Shown piece after piece: positions 12,502 to 23,789 of a stretch of DNA of 64,000 bases (positions are counted from its first letter, which is position 1; each line of letters opens with the position of its first letter). The stretch is from NCBI RefSeq assembly GCF_028453695.1, contig NC_135773.1, positions 10,602,001 to 10,666,000 on the forward strand, given 5' to 3'. The notes under the pieces are model-generated. The model saw only the letters and a program-made list of their open reading frames with translations. It had not been told where the DNA came from and did not search any database. A program made the translations under genes and the position numbers. Origin of the DNA: Augochlora pura. Taxonomy: Eukaryota; Arthropoda; Insecta; Hymenoptera; Halictidae.

Positions 12502-12799
12502 GGGGCTTACTGGGGAAGGGGCGTGGCATATTGGGACAGGGGCGTGGCTTACTGAGGAAGGGGCGTGGTCTATTTGGAAAGGGGCGGGTCTTACTGAGAA
12601 AAGGGCGTGGGTTATTGGGAATGGGCGGGGTTTACTGCGAAAGGGGCGTGGCGTACTGCGAAAGGGGCGTGGTCTGTTGGGGAAGGGGCGGCACTTATTG
12701 ACAAAGGGGCGGGGCTTGCTTAGAAAGGGGCGTGATCTATTGGGGTGGGGCGGGGCTTACGGGGGAAGGGCGGGGCCTATTGGGTAGGGGCGGGGCCTT
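12502..12799 (+). repeat. 21-bp minisatellite with GC-box cores
   Basis: Fourteen units begin with GGGCG (GGGGCGTGG or GGGGCGGGG, with variants) and one earlier unit at 12502 is degenerate. Core starts are near 12518, 12539, 12560, 12581, 12602, 12623, 12643, 12664, 12685, 12706, 12727, 12747, 12767 and 12787, so the spacing is 20-21 bases. The core equals the GC box bound by Sp1/KLF-type zinc-finger factors (known motif). Whether anything binds here is unknown. Confidence 0.95.
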
Positions 12800-12800
12800 G

Positions 12801-12854
12801 ATGTTGATGTCGAAATTTTAATTGAAGTTGAAATTGATATTGAAATTGGAATGC
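12801..12854 (+). repeat. Degenerate TTGAAAT-like short repeat
   Basis: Directly abutting the 21-bp array is a short run of imperfect TTGATGT, TTGAAGT and TTGAAAT units. It is a third unrelated tandem array in the same 850 bases. Confidence 0.75.
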
Positions 12855-14361
12855 CTTCTCCATTAGGCCATAGGGGCGGTATTCGGTGGGTACATAACAC
12901 TGTAACAATTTTTCCAATTTTTTCTTCAATGACTGATTTAATACTGCTTTAAATTTTTGATAGGTAGAGGAGTGTAAAGTAGATGTAAATCCACTTATAG
13001 ACCAAAACTGGTATCATTTATGGTTATAATCTCTGGTGATAGGAATGACGGAAATGTCTCTATGAAATCATTAACATATTGGCTGTTATAGGCAGAGCCT
13101 ATAAAAATCTCGCAACAGCAGAACAACTTTATAATATAAGATTACAAATGACATGATTTATTGCTTTTTTACATAATCAAATTTGGTCAACTTTCTTTAC
13201 GTAATTTTATTATACAAATTATATTAAGGCATAATTGTGAACCATTTGATTTAAGAATTGTACACATGTCCGATTAAGATGTCGGGACAAATTAGGCCAG
13301 TATAAACACTTACGCTAAAATTGCTTTCGCATAATCATTTTCATAACAGAACCAGACAAATTTTGTTTCTTGTATGCTTATATAGACATAACAAAAAAAT
13401 ATAATTTTATTTCCATTTAAATGAAATTAATTAAATTCATAGTTTATTTTTTACTTTATTCATTGTAACGAACAAAGTGCTTCTGCATTATGTAAACAAG
13501 GGATATTATATAAAAATAAGCATGACATCAAAGCTAATAATAAGATACGCAATTTTAATCATTAACCAAGTAAACCCGGTAAGGACGATGTAAAAGAAAT
13601 TAGCGATCCATTGAAGAAATAAATGTTTTAGTAGTAAGCATTTGATATGTCTCACCTATCAACAAGTGGTACAGAATAGCGTAAAACAGATTCCTTTCTC
13701 GCAAGTATTTCGCACTTAAATCATGTACGAAACCTGCATAACGAGCGCGACTCGTTGTTATAATGCATAGAGTTAATTCTGCAGATTCTAACAAACGTTA
13801 CTTAATAGATTGTAATAAAAATTCAGTTTCAAACGTACTGAAAATATTGCGTCAACCGTTGAGTTTAGTTCACGAATTTCGTCCTGCGAACCATTGCGCG
13901 ACGTCCCAATCTCTCAAGACTCCGTTTGCCGACAACATGGCGCTGCGCGATTCGAGCGGTACAAGCCGGCCAACGACGCGGAGTTCGATAACGCGCGCCA
14001 ATAAATTTGGGGAAAGTCGGCGCCCAGGAGACTGCCGAGCGAAGAGTGGCGTAGCGGTGCCGTTTACAGTTTGCGATTCGAGGGAAATTTAGAGGATGCG
14101 CGCTCGTAACGCTAAGAATTGTACTCGAGCATGGTCCATTAAGCGGGGAAATATTTCGTACGTGAGTTCCTGGGAGCCGCGCGCGGGACGTATCTCGCGC
14201 ATCGAGATGTCGGCTCTCGATACGACCGGCAATATACGGACAGCTTCGAATGCCGTGGCTCCGCTTGAATACGAAATGCGATTTTGAAACGTGTGTCGAC
14301 TCCAGGTTCAAATTCGGCCACGTGGTACAGGGCAGCTGATCCTCCTCTCCCTCCCTTCCTT
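12855..14361. other. AT-rich then GC-rich non-coding DNA
   Basis: AT-rich from 12860 to about 13840 with no gene-like frame, then a CpG-rich island to 14340. The 148-codon minus frame at 13865-14311 is Arg/Ser/His-rich and domain-free. A perfect 8-bp hairpin lies at 13086-13104. Confidence 0.5.
13086..13104. repeat. Perfect 8-bp hairpin
   Basis: TTATAGGC, loop AGA, GCCTATAA. Perfect stem in an AT-rich stretch. It could be the tip of an old palindromic element, but no flanking symmetry was seen. Confidence 0.5.
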
Positions 14362-14366
14362 CCTCT

Positions 14367-14398
<32 letters not shown>

Positions 14399-14429
14399 TC
14401 CCTCCCTTTCTCTCTCTCTCTCTCTCTCT
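14362..14429 (+). repeat. Compound (CT)n microsatellite
   Basis: Two CT arrays (14362-14386 and 14409-14429) are separated by an imperfect CT-rich spacer. All frames across it give Ser-Leu or Arg-Glu strings. Confidence 0.95.
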
Positions 14430-16971
14430 TCCCTGCTTTCCAGTGACCTCTTCGACCGTTCTCTAGATTGTTGCTCGAGGTTTTTCGAAACGCGCTCGCT
14501 TTACAGCCGGACATTATCGGTGGCATGGATGCAATCCGGCCGCGATCATCGCAGTGTCTGGCTTTAGAAAGGCTCCGTGAAATAGTTCCTCCGGGCAACC
14601 CTTGGCGCAGTTATAGCCGGATAACGTTTAATAGATGCGCCTTCGTATCGCCAGATACGGTTTTAAAGCCGGCCAGTATGAGCGCGATTAGATCGGGGCA
14701 CGCGGGTTCACGAGGTTCTCGCAGCCAAGGAGATGCTAAAATCTAAGCTCCGATGATCGACGGAACGGGACTCGTAACGCTTTCGAGAGGAAAACGCTGT
14801 GCTCGATCGATCCCGGACAGATTAGAATTCTCAGTCCCGCCCTACGATATAATCATTCTTTTTAGTTCGTTTCACGGCTTTGCGCACGAGTGGCGATTTA
14901 AGGTGCCGCCGAAAATTGCTGTACTACGTTACAAAATTACTTTGAGTGTACCAGAGTCAGCAAACTTAGTTTCATAGTAATAATAATAAATATAATAATT
15001 TAATAATATTAATAATTTATGCGCAACTCATAGAAATTGTCAGAGAAAATGCTGCATTTCGGAGAACGTGCTCTGGATTTCGAAATGAAATAGTTAGAAG
15101 CGCGAAGGGTTAATTTCAATGCAAGTCGTTATTGGACTGCGGATCTCTGTGCATTTATGTTATTTCATATGTACATTCATTATAATGTAGAAATTAATTG
15201 CGTCAGTGGAACACAGTGTTGCAAAAGTCAATGCCCAATCCTTGTAAGCCGCTTCAAAGGATTTCGTTAATCCCTGCTGCTCTTAGTAATACCATTTTTT
15301 ATTCCGCCTCTATTTTTCTCCTACGTGGTAAATACGAGTACATACCTTTCAAGATTATTAGAGCGTACAATGACCAAAAAAATTGTCAGAGAAAATCTGA
15401 GCACATTTAACTTATTGCAATGGTGATGATTACCTACAAAGCATTAGAAGTTACAGCAAACCGCCCTCCTTAGTAAATTGTCAGGGGTTGGTTTGAAAGC
15501 AACTCGGTTGAAAACCGCTGAATTTCGCTCATTTGCATCATCATTATTTCCGTTATATTATACATCAGTTTGCTTTATTTTTTTCACTTCTTGCGTAGTT
15601 GAATATTGCGTATTATACTGACATGAGAGTCGAGGCTAGCTACACTAGATACGTAATATAATATAAACACGGTAACGTAAAAATGTCTATTGAAGAACTG
15701 AGAAACCGTTAAAATGTAGGGTTTCATTAAAAATTTAAGATAATCCTTACGAGGCAGCCGGAAATATTACTCGGTTTATTTTCCGAAAAATTATAATTAG
15801 ACCGTAGATTTTTACGCGAGTTCTTATTTTTACACGTTATTCCATAAAAATTTGAATTGAGAAAAAAATTTCTTTCGTCAACTAAAAAATTACTGATCGT
15901 AGAATGAAAATAGAAATACATACTATTATACTTCTTCAGTTCATATGTTTCCTTCCACTTACGAAATTTGTACGCACTACAGATGCATAAAAATTCACGC
16001 TCTAATTATAATTATCCATAACGTTGTAATTCGAAATTTAAAAGCTCCAATCGAGAAGTCAATTGAACGAAGTTAATCAATGATCGTCGATCGAAGTTTA
16101 ATGTTTTCGTGATCCCAAAGCAACAAAATTAACTGGAGCATGTACGAGAACCCCAAGCAATTAAAAAGTAGCAATTGCTCGTTACTAACTCGAACTACTG
16201 GCGACTGCTGTTAACTACCGGGTTGCATCTCGCGGCAGAAAAGTTGCCGAGCGGATTCGCGATTCGTGACGAATGTTTATCCCGTTCCGTATTTATGGAA
16301 CGGTTTTCGATATCGACCAGGCTTTCACGCCAAGGGAAAACAGATTAGATTATGTAAGTGAAATGGCCAGGCCGGTGCAGTGCAGCGTGAGCGCGCGCGC
16401 GCGTTCCACGGCGGATTAGACTGTTTCACGGGCTGCCAATTCCAGCGGACACGTGTCTCGGCGCGATAGTAAGGTAAACGTTCCTTGATCGGGATCGAGA
16501 ATCGAGTATCGTCTAGGCGCACGCATCAGCCCCCTCGAGCGCTATTAGAGTCGACGATCCGCCAATTAGAAATCTCACGTGGTACCAGCAGCACGAGACG
16601 GCGGCGTACGTGCCGCCGCCGTTACCACTATTACCATTGCCATTATGTGCAGCTACTGCTATTACTCTCGCCGTTATTTCGATAGTCACGCAAGAGTGAC
16701 TCTCCACCGAGTACCCGCATCCACTTGGCGTGCGAGCTACACCCGACAACCAGAAATGTTCCATCGCAGTGGTTGCGAGCGATTCTCCCTCTGCTCTCGA
16801 GACCCAAATTCAACCTTTTGGGTTTCGACAAAGTTGCTATAATATCGTAGGATAACTGGGTCAGTTACTGTTCTTCCCCCTGGTTACTGTGCCCCCACGA
16901 TAATTTTACTTATATTTAAAAGCAACATTGTTAAATTGAAAATATCGAATATTTTCAATAAGATTTTATTT
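14430..16971. other. Mosaic stretch without recognised genes
   Basis: GC-rich to 14960, AT-rich to about 16200, GC-rich to 16850. A GC alternating tract sits near 16389-16403. No frame has recognisable domains or a signal sequence. Confidence 0.5.
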
Positions 16972-17056
16972 GCAATTTTCATTTTTAAATTTTCATTTCT
17001 AAATTTTCATTTTTAAATTTTCATTTTTCAATTTTCATTTTTCAATTTTCATTTTA
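16972..17056 (+). repeat. 13-14-bp AT-rich tandem repeat
   Basis: Six to seven copies of a TTTTCATTTTTAAA-like unit, with CAATTTTCATTTTT variants at the 3' side. It is too AT-rich to be anything but a simple minisatellite. Confidence 0.9.
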
Positions 17057-18192
17057 ACATTTTGTTAAATATTTCTTATTACTTATATATTTCACTTATA
17101 AAGAGATTCGTACTTACGTAAAAGACATCAACATACAATTAAAATGTTTTAAGAAGTTCGATATAGGTAAAAGAAACTGTGTAATTAGATACTCAGTAAC
17201 AGGTTCTTGTGCTCAGTCTGGAATATTGTTCCTTTCCACTTGCTCGTTAACAACACAAGTGAATCAGAGTGGGGAATGCTGAATGACGAAAAGGAAGTCA
17301 CAAAAATTCACAAATCTTTGGAAAAGCGTTTCAAACTCCTCGATGTACATTTTATGGTTTTTTACTCAGAGCTCATAGAGCTCAGGTTACTTCGTTTTTT
17401 TCTCGTTTTCCCACGACACATTATCGCCCTTAAGAACACTCGTGACCACTTAACCACCGTGACGCATGCATTCCTTGAAATTTTATTTCTTGTCCAAGAT
17501 GTCGCATCCCGAGTTCGAAAATTTTTTTTCCTCAGCATCTCTCACAGTTGTTACCGTATTGAACGGGACAAAGAAAAGTTCTAATTATCATGTGCTCACA
17601 ATTACTAGACCATCAGTTCTCATCAATCGTATAAATTTTGTTTAGAAATTTATTTATTTTAAATACAGATATTTGATTATGATTGCAAGAGAAGTTGCTG
17701 GTTCAACAGTACGAATGAATAATCTGAATAGACTCGTGCAATTATTTAAAAAAAAAAATGCTTAGATGCTGTAAAGTAGTTTTTGATATTCTACAAATTA
17801 GATCAACGAAAATTTTGTGAAAAGAGTAATTTTCATAGGAACTTTCTCGGCTTCGAAACTGCACCGCAAATCCGTTGCTACAGGTATAGAATATCGCGAT
17901 GACATGCACCGCTGAAGAAGAAGTAATCTTGGCATGGAGATCGGAACCTGATCCGCGACGTATAGACATTAGACGAAGAAGAAGCTATCTTACGGAGCAC
18001 AGCATGCCGGCCCGCCTCTATGTCAATGAAGGAGAATAAATAATGCCCGAGGATTCGCTCGGTTCTACGCACATACGTTCGCCGGAGCACGAGGGCAGGG
18101 ATAAATCCATTTTCTACCGTCGTGGAATAAGATATAAGTGTTATGTCAGCTTGGTCCCCTCGAGCGAGCTTTCTGCCGCTTCCGAACCCGTT
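17057..18192. other. AT-rich stretch, one unassigned open frame
   Basis: A plus frame open across roughly 17207-17584 (about 125 codons) has a mixed, hydrophobic-rich composition but begins without an ATG and shows no domain. It could be a decayed element or chance. Nothing else is seen until the GC island at 17950. Confidence 0.45.
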
Positions 18193-18201
18193 TCTCTCTC
18201 T

Positions 18202-18241
<40 letters not shown>

Positions 18242-18243
18242 CT
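18193..18243 (+). repeat. (CT)n microsatellite
   Basis: Imperfect CT run with an uninterrupted core of about 13 units at 18209-18234. It explains the three overlapping Ser-Leu-rich frames here. Confidence 0.95.
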
Positions 18244-20121
18244 CTCGCCGCATCATCGTCGAAGAAGTCGCCCTCGGCGAAATCCTCGGAAAGCTTGTTC
18301 GAGATTTCGAGGGTCAGAGGGAGCGCGAAAGGTTAGGAATATTTAAAAACAGAATTCCTCGAGCGACGTCTTCCCGCTTGTGAAATCCACCGGTGGATAC
18401 GATCGGGCATTTGGCGGTACAGGATTTACTATATGGAAATTGTGTTCTCTCCCATGGGTCGTCCGACAGTTGTTTGACCCGGGGAAGATTGCGAACCCAA
18501 CGCATACGGATACATACTTTGTCTTAAGATCGATTGGTCTTGCTGCAATGGATTCATTGGATAAACAATTTTGTTACGTTACGAGACAAGACGTTATTAC
18601 TCATACGAGATCTATTAGTGGATATACTATACGTTAATGCATATATTTTCATAATAACACCTGCATCATATTATATAATTCAATTTATTTAGCTGTGGCA
18701 TTGATCTCACAAAAATAAAAATGAAAGTACCAAAAAAGATGATATTATATCGTTGTAATATAAAAGCTAGGCACTTGTGGAACTTGGTTTTCATCAGATG
18801 CGAAGAAGGGGTAGCTCCAAATCCATGATAGATTCAGTTTCAAATATGTCTAGAGACGTTTCAGTTCTTCGGTTATTTAAAATGTTTACCAGCGAGATAC
18901 TTTCTTGACAGTGAGAACAAAATATTCTCTGTTATTAATGGCGATACACCTGAAGCCGCTTGTTTCTCGATTCGTTAATGCCCAAAGGGAAGGTACGGGA
19001 GCGATCGTCAAAGATAACGAGGCCAGGTCTCCCCAGGGTGAAACATCCTCGCGTTAAAGATCACGGCAGTCTGCCCTGGCTCGAGGGGTTGGATCGAGTG
19101 AATAAATTAAACGGATGCAGCGAAACAATAAACGAACCTTAGCAAGCGTGTCGAATCGAAATTCACGCCCGGCGCGGGTCCCACACACACAGTCCGGCCC
19201 GTCGCAGGAAGATAGGAAGGGTACGGAGCAATTAAACCGATTAGCTTCCCGGTGGTGGCCATCGTCGGGCCGTGGTCGTGTCCCATGGTCAAGAGTAGTC
19301 GTAGATCGGAAAGCGCATCGAGCTCGTTGTTTACATCTGCTGTCCGTAGCGAGTAAATAAAGTTAATGGTTCCGCCGTTTCGCCGGACGGGGTATACACA
19401 GCGGGGGGAAGGGACAGAGAGGGAGAAAGAGAAACGGAAGAGGGGTGGGGTGGGGGGTACGAGAGGGGACAGGTAGAGAGAACGAACGGGCAATTAATTA
19501 CCGTCGAGAAAGGGTGGGAAGCGGGGGGTTAGGGATTAAAGGTGAGCAAGGAGGAAACGCGTGGCGATCGTAGCTGCTGGAGCTGTTGCGGTGGCACGAC
19601 GTTATCACGGGATCGTGCAATATTGTAATTATATTGCCGCGCGTCACGACAACCGGTGTACCGTGGCGACGAAAAAAACCGGCAGCCACGATTCGTCCCG
19701 GTGAATGACGGCTAGGTTCGCCCGATTACCCGTTTTCCAGGTCGAGCGTGACTTACCTTGCGTCCTCCCGAGCCAAGCAGCCTCACAGTCGAGCGGCTCG
19801 CCTGAGCTCGGCACGGGGCTCGCAGGAAACGCCTTGCTTTGCGTGGAACGGACGCGGGGCCCCCGGGTGACCGGTGTGTCGAGTCAGGTCCCTGATATCG
19901 TTTTTCACTCTGCACGAGATACCCGAAGCGTTATCGAGCCGCGATACGCGCTAATGGAGAAGGGTTGCTAACGAAAAACAGCGGGGGACGCTCCCGGAAA
20001 GTCCGCGCGACTTTCGATGGAAAGTAGAAGGTATTTGGCGCCTGAGTGGCCGCCATTGTCTACAAAGAGGCTTTCGTTCCGAAGCTCCCGCCGTAGAAAC
20101 ATTCCTCTTCGAGGAGACAGA
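18244..20121. other. GC-rich islands, no recognised gene
   Basis: A GC-rich stretch to 18600, AT-rich to 18950, then a long CpG-rich island to 20400. The plus frame at 19705-19971 and the minus frame at 19107-19493 have no domain. No promoter or splice structure could be supported. Confidence 0.5.
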
Positions 20122-20135
20122 GGGGGGGGGGGGGG
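20122..20135 (+). repeat. G14 homopolymer
   Basis: Fourteen consecutive G within a G-rich segment. Read length at such tracts is error-prone, so the exact count is doubtful. Confidence 0.85.
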
Positions 20136-22713
20136 TAGAGGAGCGCCGTAGACATCGATAACTTCCAGCCGAAGTAATTTTTCACTCGCTCGAACCGATT
20201 ACGATGTTCTAAACGACCGCAGACTTTTCTTCCGGTTTTCCGTCGGATTGTCCGATTAACGGGTTTCCGCCCGCCCCCCGTACCGAGAAGTGTAGATTCG
20301 GGAATTAGCAGCGGCTCCGAGCCAACAGTTTCTTGAAACTGACAATTAGTTTGCCAACTGGTGCGATCTCTGACGAATTTGTCGGGTTTTTCGCTGGTTC
20401 GGTAAGTTTATTGCTTGGGAAGGGATTTATGAAAGTGTGGACATGAAACGAGTAAATGATATGTTCGTTTTGACAATGAAATTTTTAGTACGCCAAATCT
20501 GACTGAAAATTATGTTTTCCAAGAGTTAAATTTTCGTAGGGCTCGTAACATACGTAATGCCTAGCTCGTACGAACTACTAATGCGTTTCGACAGCGAATT
20601 TTACGAATGCAAATTCTGGAACGAAATATTTTTGTGATGGAGGAATTAGATTACTGGAGAATTATTAAAAAGCAATATTTAAAAATCATGATTAATTGGG
20701 ATGATAAAAAGAAGCTGAAGAAATATTATTTAACGAGTGCGAATGAAAAAAGAAACTATTCCATTTTAAAAAGCTTTCGTATACTTCCTTGAGTATGCAT
20801 GGGTAGGTTTAGTGTTAAAATCCGTAGTTACGAACGAAACGCAAATAGCAAGATACGAATAATAAACAAAATATAAGGTCTACTTAAATAGAAAGTCGCT
20901 AATAGCCTTGCAGCTGATGCGACGTAAAACCTCTAAGAAAAAAAAAGATACCAATAGATTCAATGTCCTAATGAGCGTCACAGGAACGCGATTGCGGCAC
21001 GAGATACTCCGTCGACAGTGTCGCATAAGCGATCTTATTACGCAAAATATAGCGGCCATGGAACAGCAATAATATCGTAATCGCGTCCGTAACAGCGGAG
21101 GGGTTAATTAGGAAATTCTTAGTTACGAGGTTAATGCGGAGACCATTCGATAAGAACCAGCGGGAAACGTATTAAGAACCCATTAAAACTGCTGCGGTGA
21201 ATACTTAGTCGGTTTGCAGTTAATTGCTAGAAATGCAGGTCTAATTTGAATGGGCTGTCTACGGTGTCTAGGATACGGGAAGGGTTCGCCGGCATTATCG
21301 CATGGTCGAGCACGCGATAGGTGAGGAGCGCGTTGACGCGACAACGGAAGCGTACTCGCACGCGCAATCGAAAACGCATAATTCCGTGTCTAGTTACGCG
21401 CCCGGTAATTATCGCCGGTGCTATGGGTGAGGGACAGGCAACACAGCCCGGCGCCTTACTTGCATTCTGCCGACTGGTGGCCGGAGGAATTCTCGTTCTC
21501 GCAATGCAGAGCAGCGTGGTAACACCTCGCGCGCGCCGTGTATTCCGCGCGGAATCGCTTGTCGTCGTCGTCGTCTACGGGCCTCGAGATTTCGCCGGTT
21601 CCCCGACGACGTTAACGCCCCGACCTCCTGGACGTTAATTACACCGGCCGGGCTGCGGGGCGTTTCGCGGTCTATCTTCCCGTCGATACAGAATTACGCG
21701 GGGACCCCTCGTATTGTTCGTGTTTCCTCGACGCTGTTCCACTCGGCCCGTTCCCGTTCCTCGTTTTTCCTCTTGACACTTTATTGGCCACTTAACGCGT
21801 CGTTGCGCGTCTCCGCGTACATTAATAAAACCTTTCTTCGTTCTTTTTTTAAACATCTGCAGCCGAGGATCCATTGCCGCGTGGATATATTGGCGGCGTA
21901 ACGAGTACTCGATAAGTTCGCGACGACTTCTTAAGTAGGCTTCGAGAGGTTTCGCATTTAACCATTCGACTGCCGCGTCACCCACGCGTGACTGACGCTG
22001 TTATTTGCTCCATTAGAATCTCCTGATTCCATTGTCATTCGCGAAAATTAAGAACAAGTGGTCGATGTCGTACGACTTTACTGTGCGATTTAAATCGAAC
22101 GCGGACCACGCAGAATTCGCATTCTAATTATTTTGTAAAAAATAACGAAATCTTAAAAATTTTGAATTAAAGAAATTATTTTTCTTCTCATTTCCCTTTT
22201 TATATTCTTTTTAATCTAATTCTTAGGACGCATTTGCACAAAAATTAAAACATCTTAATTCTATAGATGTTTGAGATTGTTGGCATCACGGTAAATGCGT
22301 TGTAATTTGGAAATGACGAAGTAATCTTTTGGATACGATTCTTTGCTCTCCAGTTACACGAACGTTACCAAAATAACATCGTCACATACCTCGGATCTTA
22401 TCATTTGAACTACAGAAATCCTATTCGCCTCCACGCTTCTGCGGCTGGGAAAGATCAGTAACATTAAATTGAATAAACTCGATGGTTGTGCACGGGCCGC
22501 TTTTGTGCGCCGTTCAGCAGTCGATATCGAATTAGCTTGAGCTTCGTGCCCGCGCGGTCCTTTCACAATTTAATAGGGTCCAGATGAAAGAGATGTTTAC
22601 TTTCTTCGTGATCCGAGTTATCTTACGGCAAACGTAATCCCATAGATCCGAGACGTTCGTTTACTTCGCAAATACTTGATGGATCGAGATACCCATCTTC
22701 GGACAGCATCGAT
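20136..22713. other. Mosaic stretch without recognised genes
   Basis: AT-rich at 20400-20930 and 22080-22370, GC-rich between. It includes a TCG/GTC trinucleotide run at 21561-21575. Two frames look mildly protein-like: plus 20607-20792 (Lys-rich) and minus 21635-21985 (starting at GTG). Neither has a domain or a proper start, so neither is called. Confidence 0.5.
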
Positions 22714-22964
22714 CCGATTCTAATATCGAAATAGCCGACGCGGCGCGCTCGGCCGCTGTGACAAATAGGAGAGATGATTCGAAACTCGAAATACAGAGAG
22801 ACAGGCGACAGGAAATCCCGCTTTTGAAAAAAAAAAATAACCCTGGACAGGAAAAGAGACTGTACTGGTACTCGAACCTGGGAAGCTCTCCCGCGCACTC
22901 TACCAATCGGGCCATCCAGGCCATTTGCGGGTTTCTTTCTGCCGATCCTAATATCGAAATGGCT
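22714..22964 (-). mobile_element. tRNA-related SINE-like insertion with flanking direct repeats
   Basis: On the minus strand, bases 22922 down to about 22865 resemble the outer parts of a tRNA: an A-box-like TGGCCCGATTGGTAGAGTGC, a compressed middle with a GGGA/TCCC stem instead of a full anticodon arm and variable loop, and a B-box-like GGTTCGAGTACC. The T stem does not pair properly, so it is not a functional tRNA. Downstream on minus follow about 120 bases including a T10 run. A 22-base sequence at 22714-22735 recurs with two mismatches at 22943-22964, bracketing the unit as a target-site duplication would. I infer a SINE; family unknown. Confidence 0.55.
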
Positions 22965-23392
22965 CCAGCTGCCGGCATAAAGTATCGAGATGGTCGCATG
23001 TGGAATGTGTCAATGCTGAAAGAACCAAGCTCTGCCCGGTGAGGAATACCGTGACATCGAGTAATTAACAGCCGAGCGGCCTTTAGCGCCACGACGCAAA
23101 ATTAGTTCAATCGCTGGGATGCGATGTGTACGGTCAACTTTCTAGCGGCGAACTTTCGTGCCATATTTTAGGACTATATCGATAGCTTGTTACGTTGAGC
23201 ACTGTTCAATATGCTTGGAATTTTCTAATTTGATTTAGTCTTTATTATTGTTGCTAATTTTATCGTTAGCTAACACTAGCATTATTATTAGTGTTAAATA
23301 ATAATAAGGAAAATAATAGTAATTATTATTAGCGTTATACGGGCTACTTGTAGAAGTGATTACTCTTTACTTACACGAACATTTAACACATT
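22965..23392. other. Short unremarkable stretch
   Basis: GC-rich to about 23150, then AT-rich with ATTATTATTAG-like short repeats near 23270-23335. No gene is seen. Confidence 0.5.
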
Positions 23393-23789
23393 CGCTGTCT
23401 TCGCTTTTTCGGTGTCTATTTGACAACTAAAAATTGTTATTCCACGTTCAAAAATAATTTGTATATTGCTAAATTTAATAAAATTAACATTTTACTTGTC
23501 TGCATTTTGCCTCAGCTTGCTCCTAATTTTTCTAACCTTGCTTCTGTTACGCCATTAATTTCGTATCGAATAATCTTAAAATATAATTTCATACAGTGTG
23601 TTTAATGATAGAATGTCAACACTTGATACTAAAAATTGTAACATCCCGTTCTAAAACAATTTGATCACCGTCAAATTTACTCACACCCAACGAAGCTACT
23701 AAAACTATAACTACTAGATGAATCACCGGCCGAATTTCCGAATTTATTTTCGATTCGGAATTAAAATTGCTTCGAGTTCAAAGGGTTAA
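23393..23789. mobile_element. Possible TTAA-flanked element, degenerate
   Basis: The right end, read inward on minus, begins TTAACCCTTTGAACTCGAAG, identical over 20 bases to the left end of the element at 41404-41585. A poor left mate (TTAACACATTCGCTGTC) lies at 23393. Inside, a block beginning ACTAAAAATTGT occurs twice about 200 bases apart, as if two related units were joined. The right end is well supported; the left limit is a guess. Confidence 0.4.

Noticed and set aside
17207..17584. 125-codon plus frame of mixed composition
   Set aside because: No ATG at its start, no domain, and no flanking structure of a gene or element could be shown.
20607..20792. Lys-rich plus frame with ATG
   Set aside because: Frames of this length are expected several times by chance in AT-rich DNA of this window; no domain or context.
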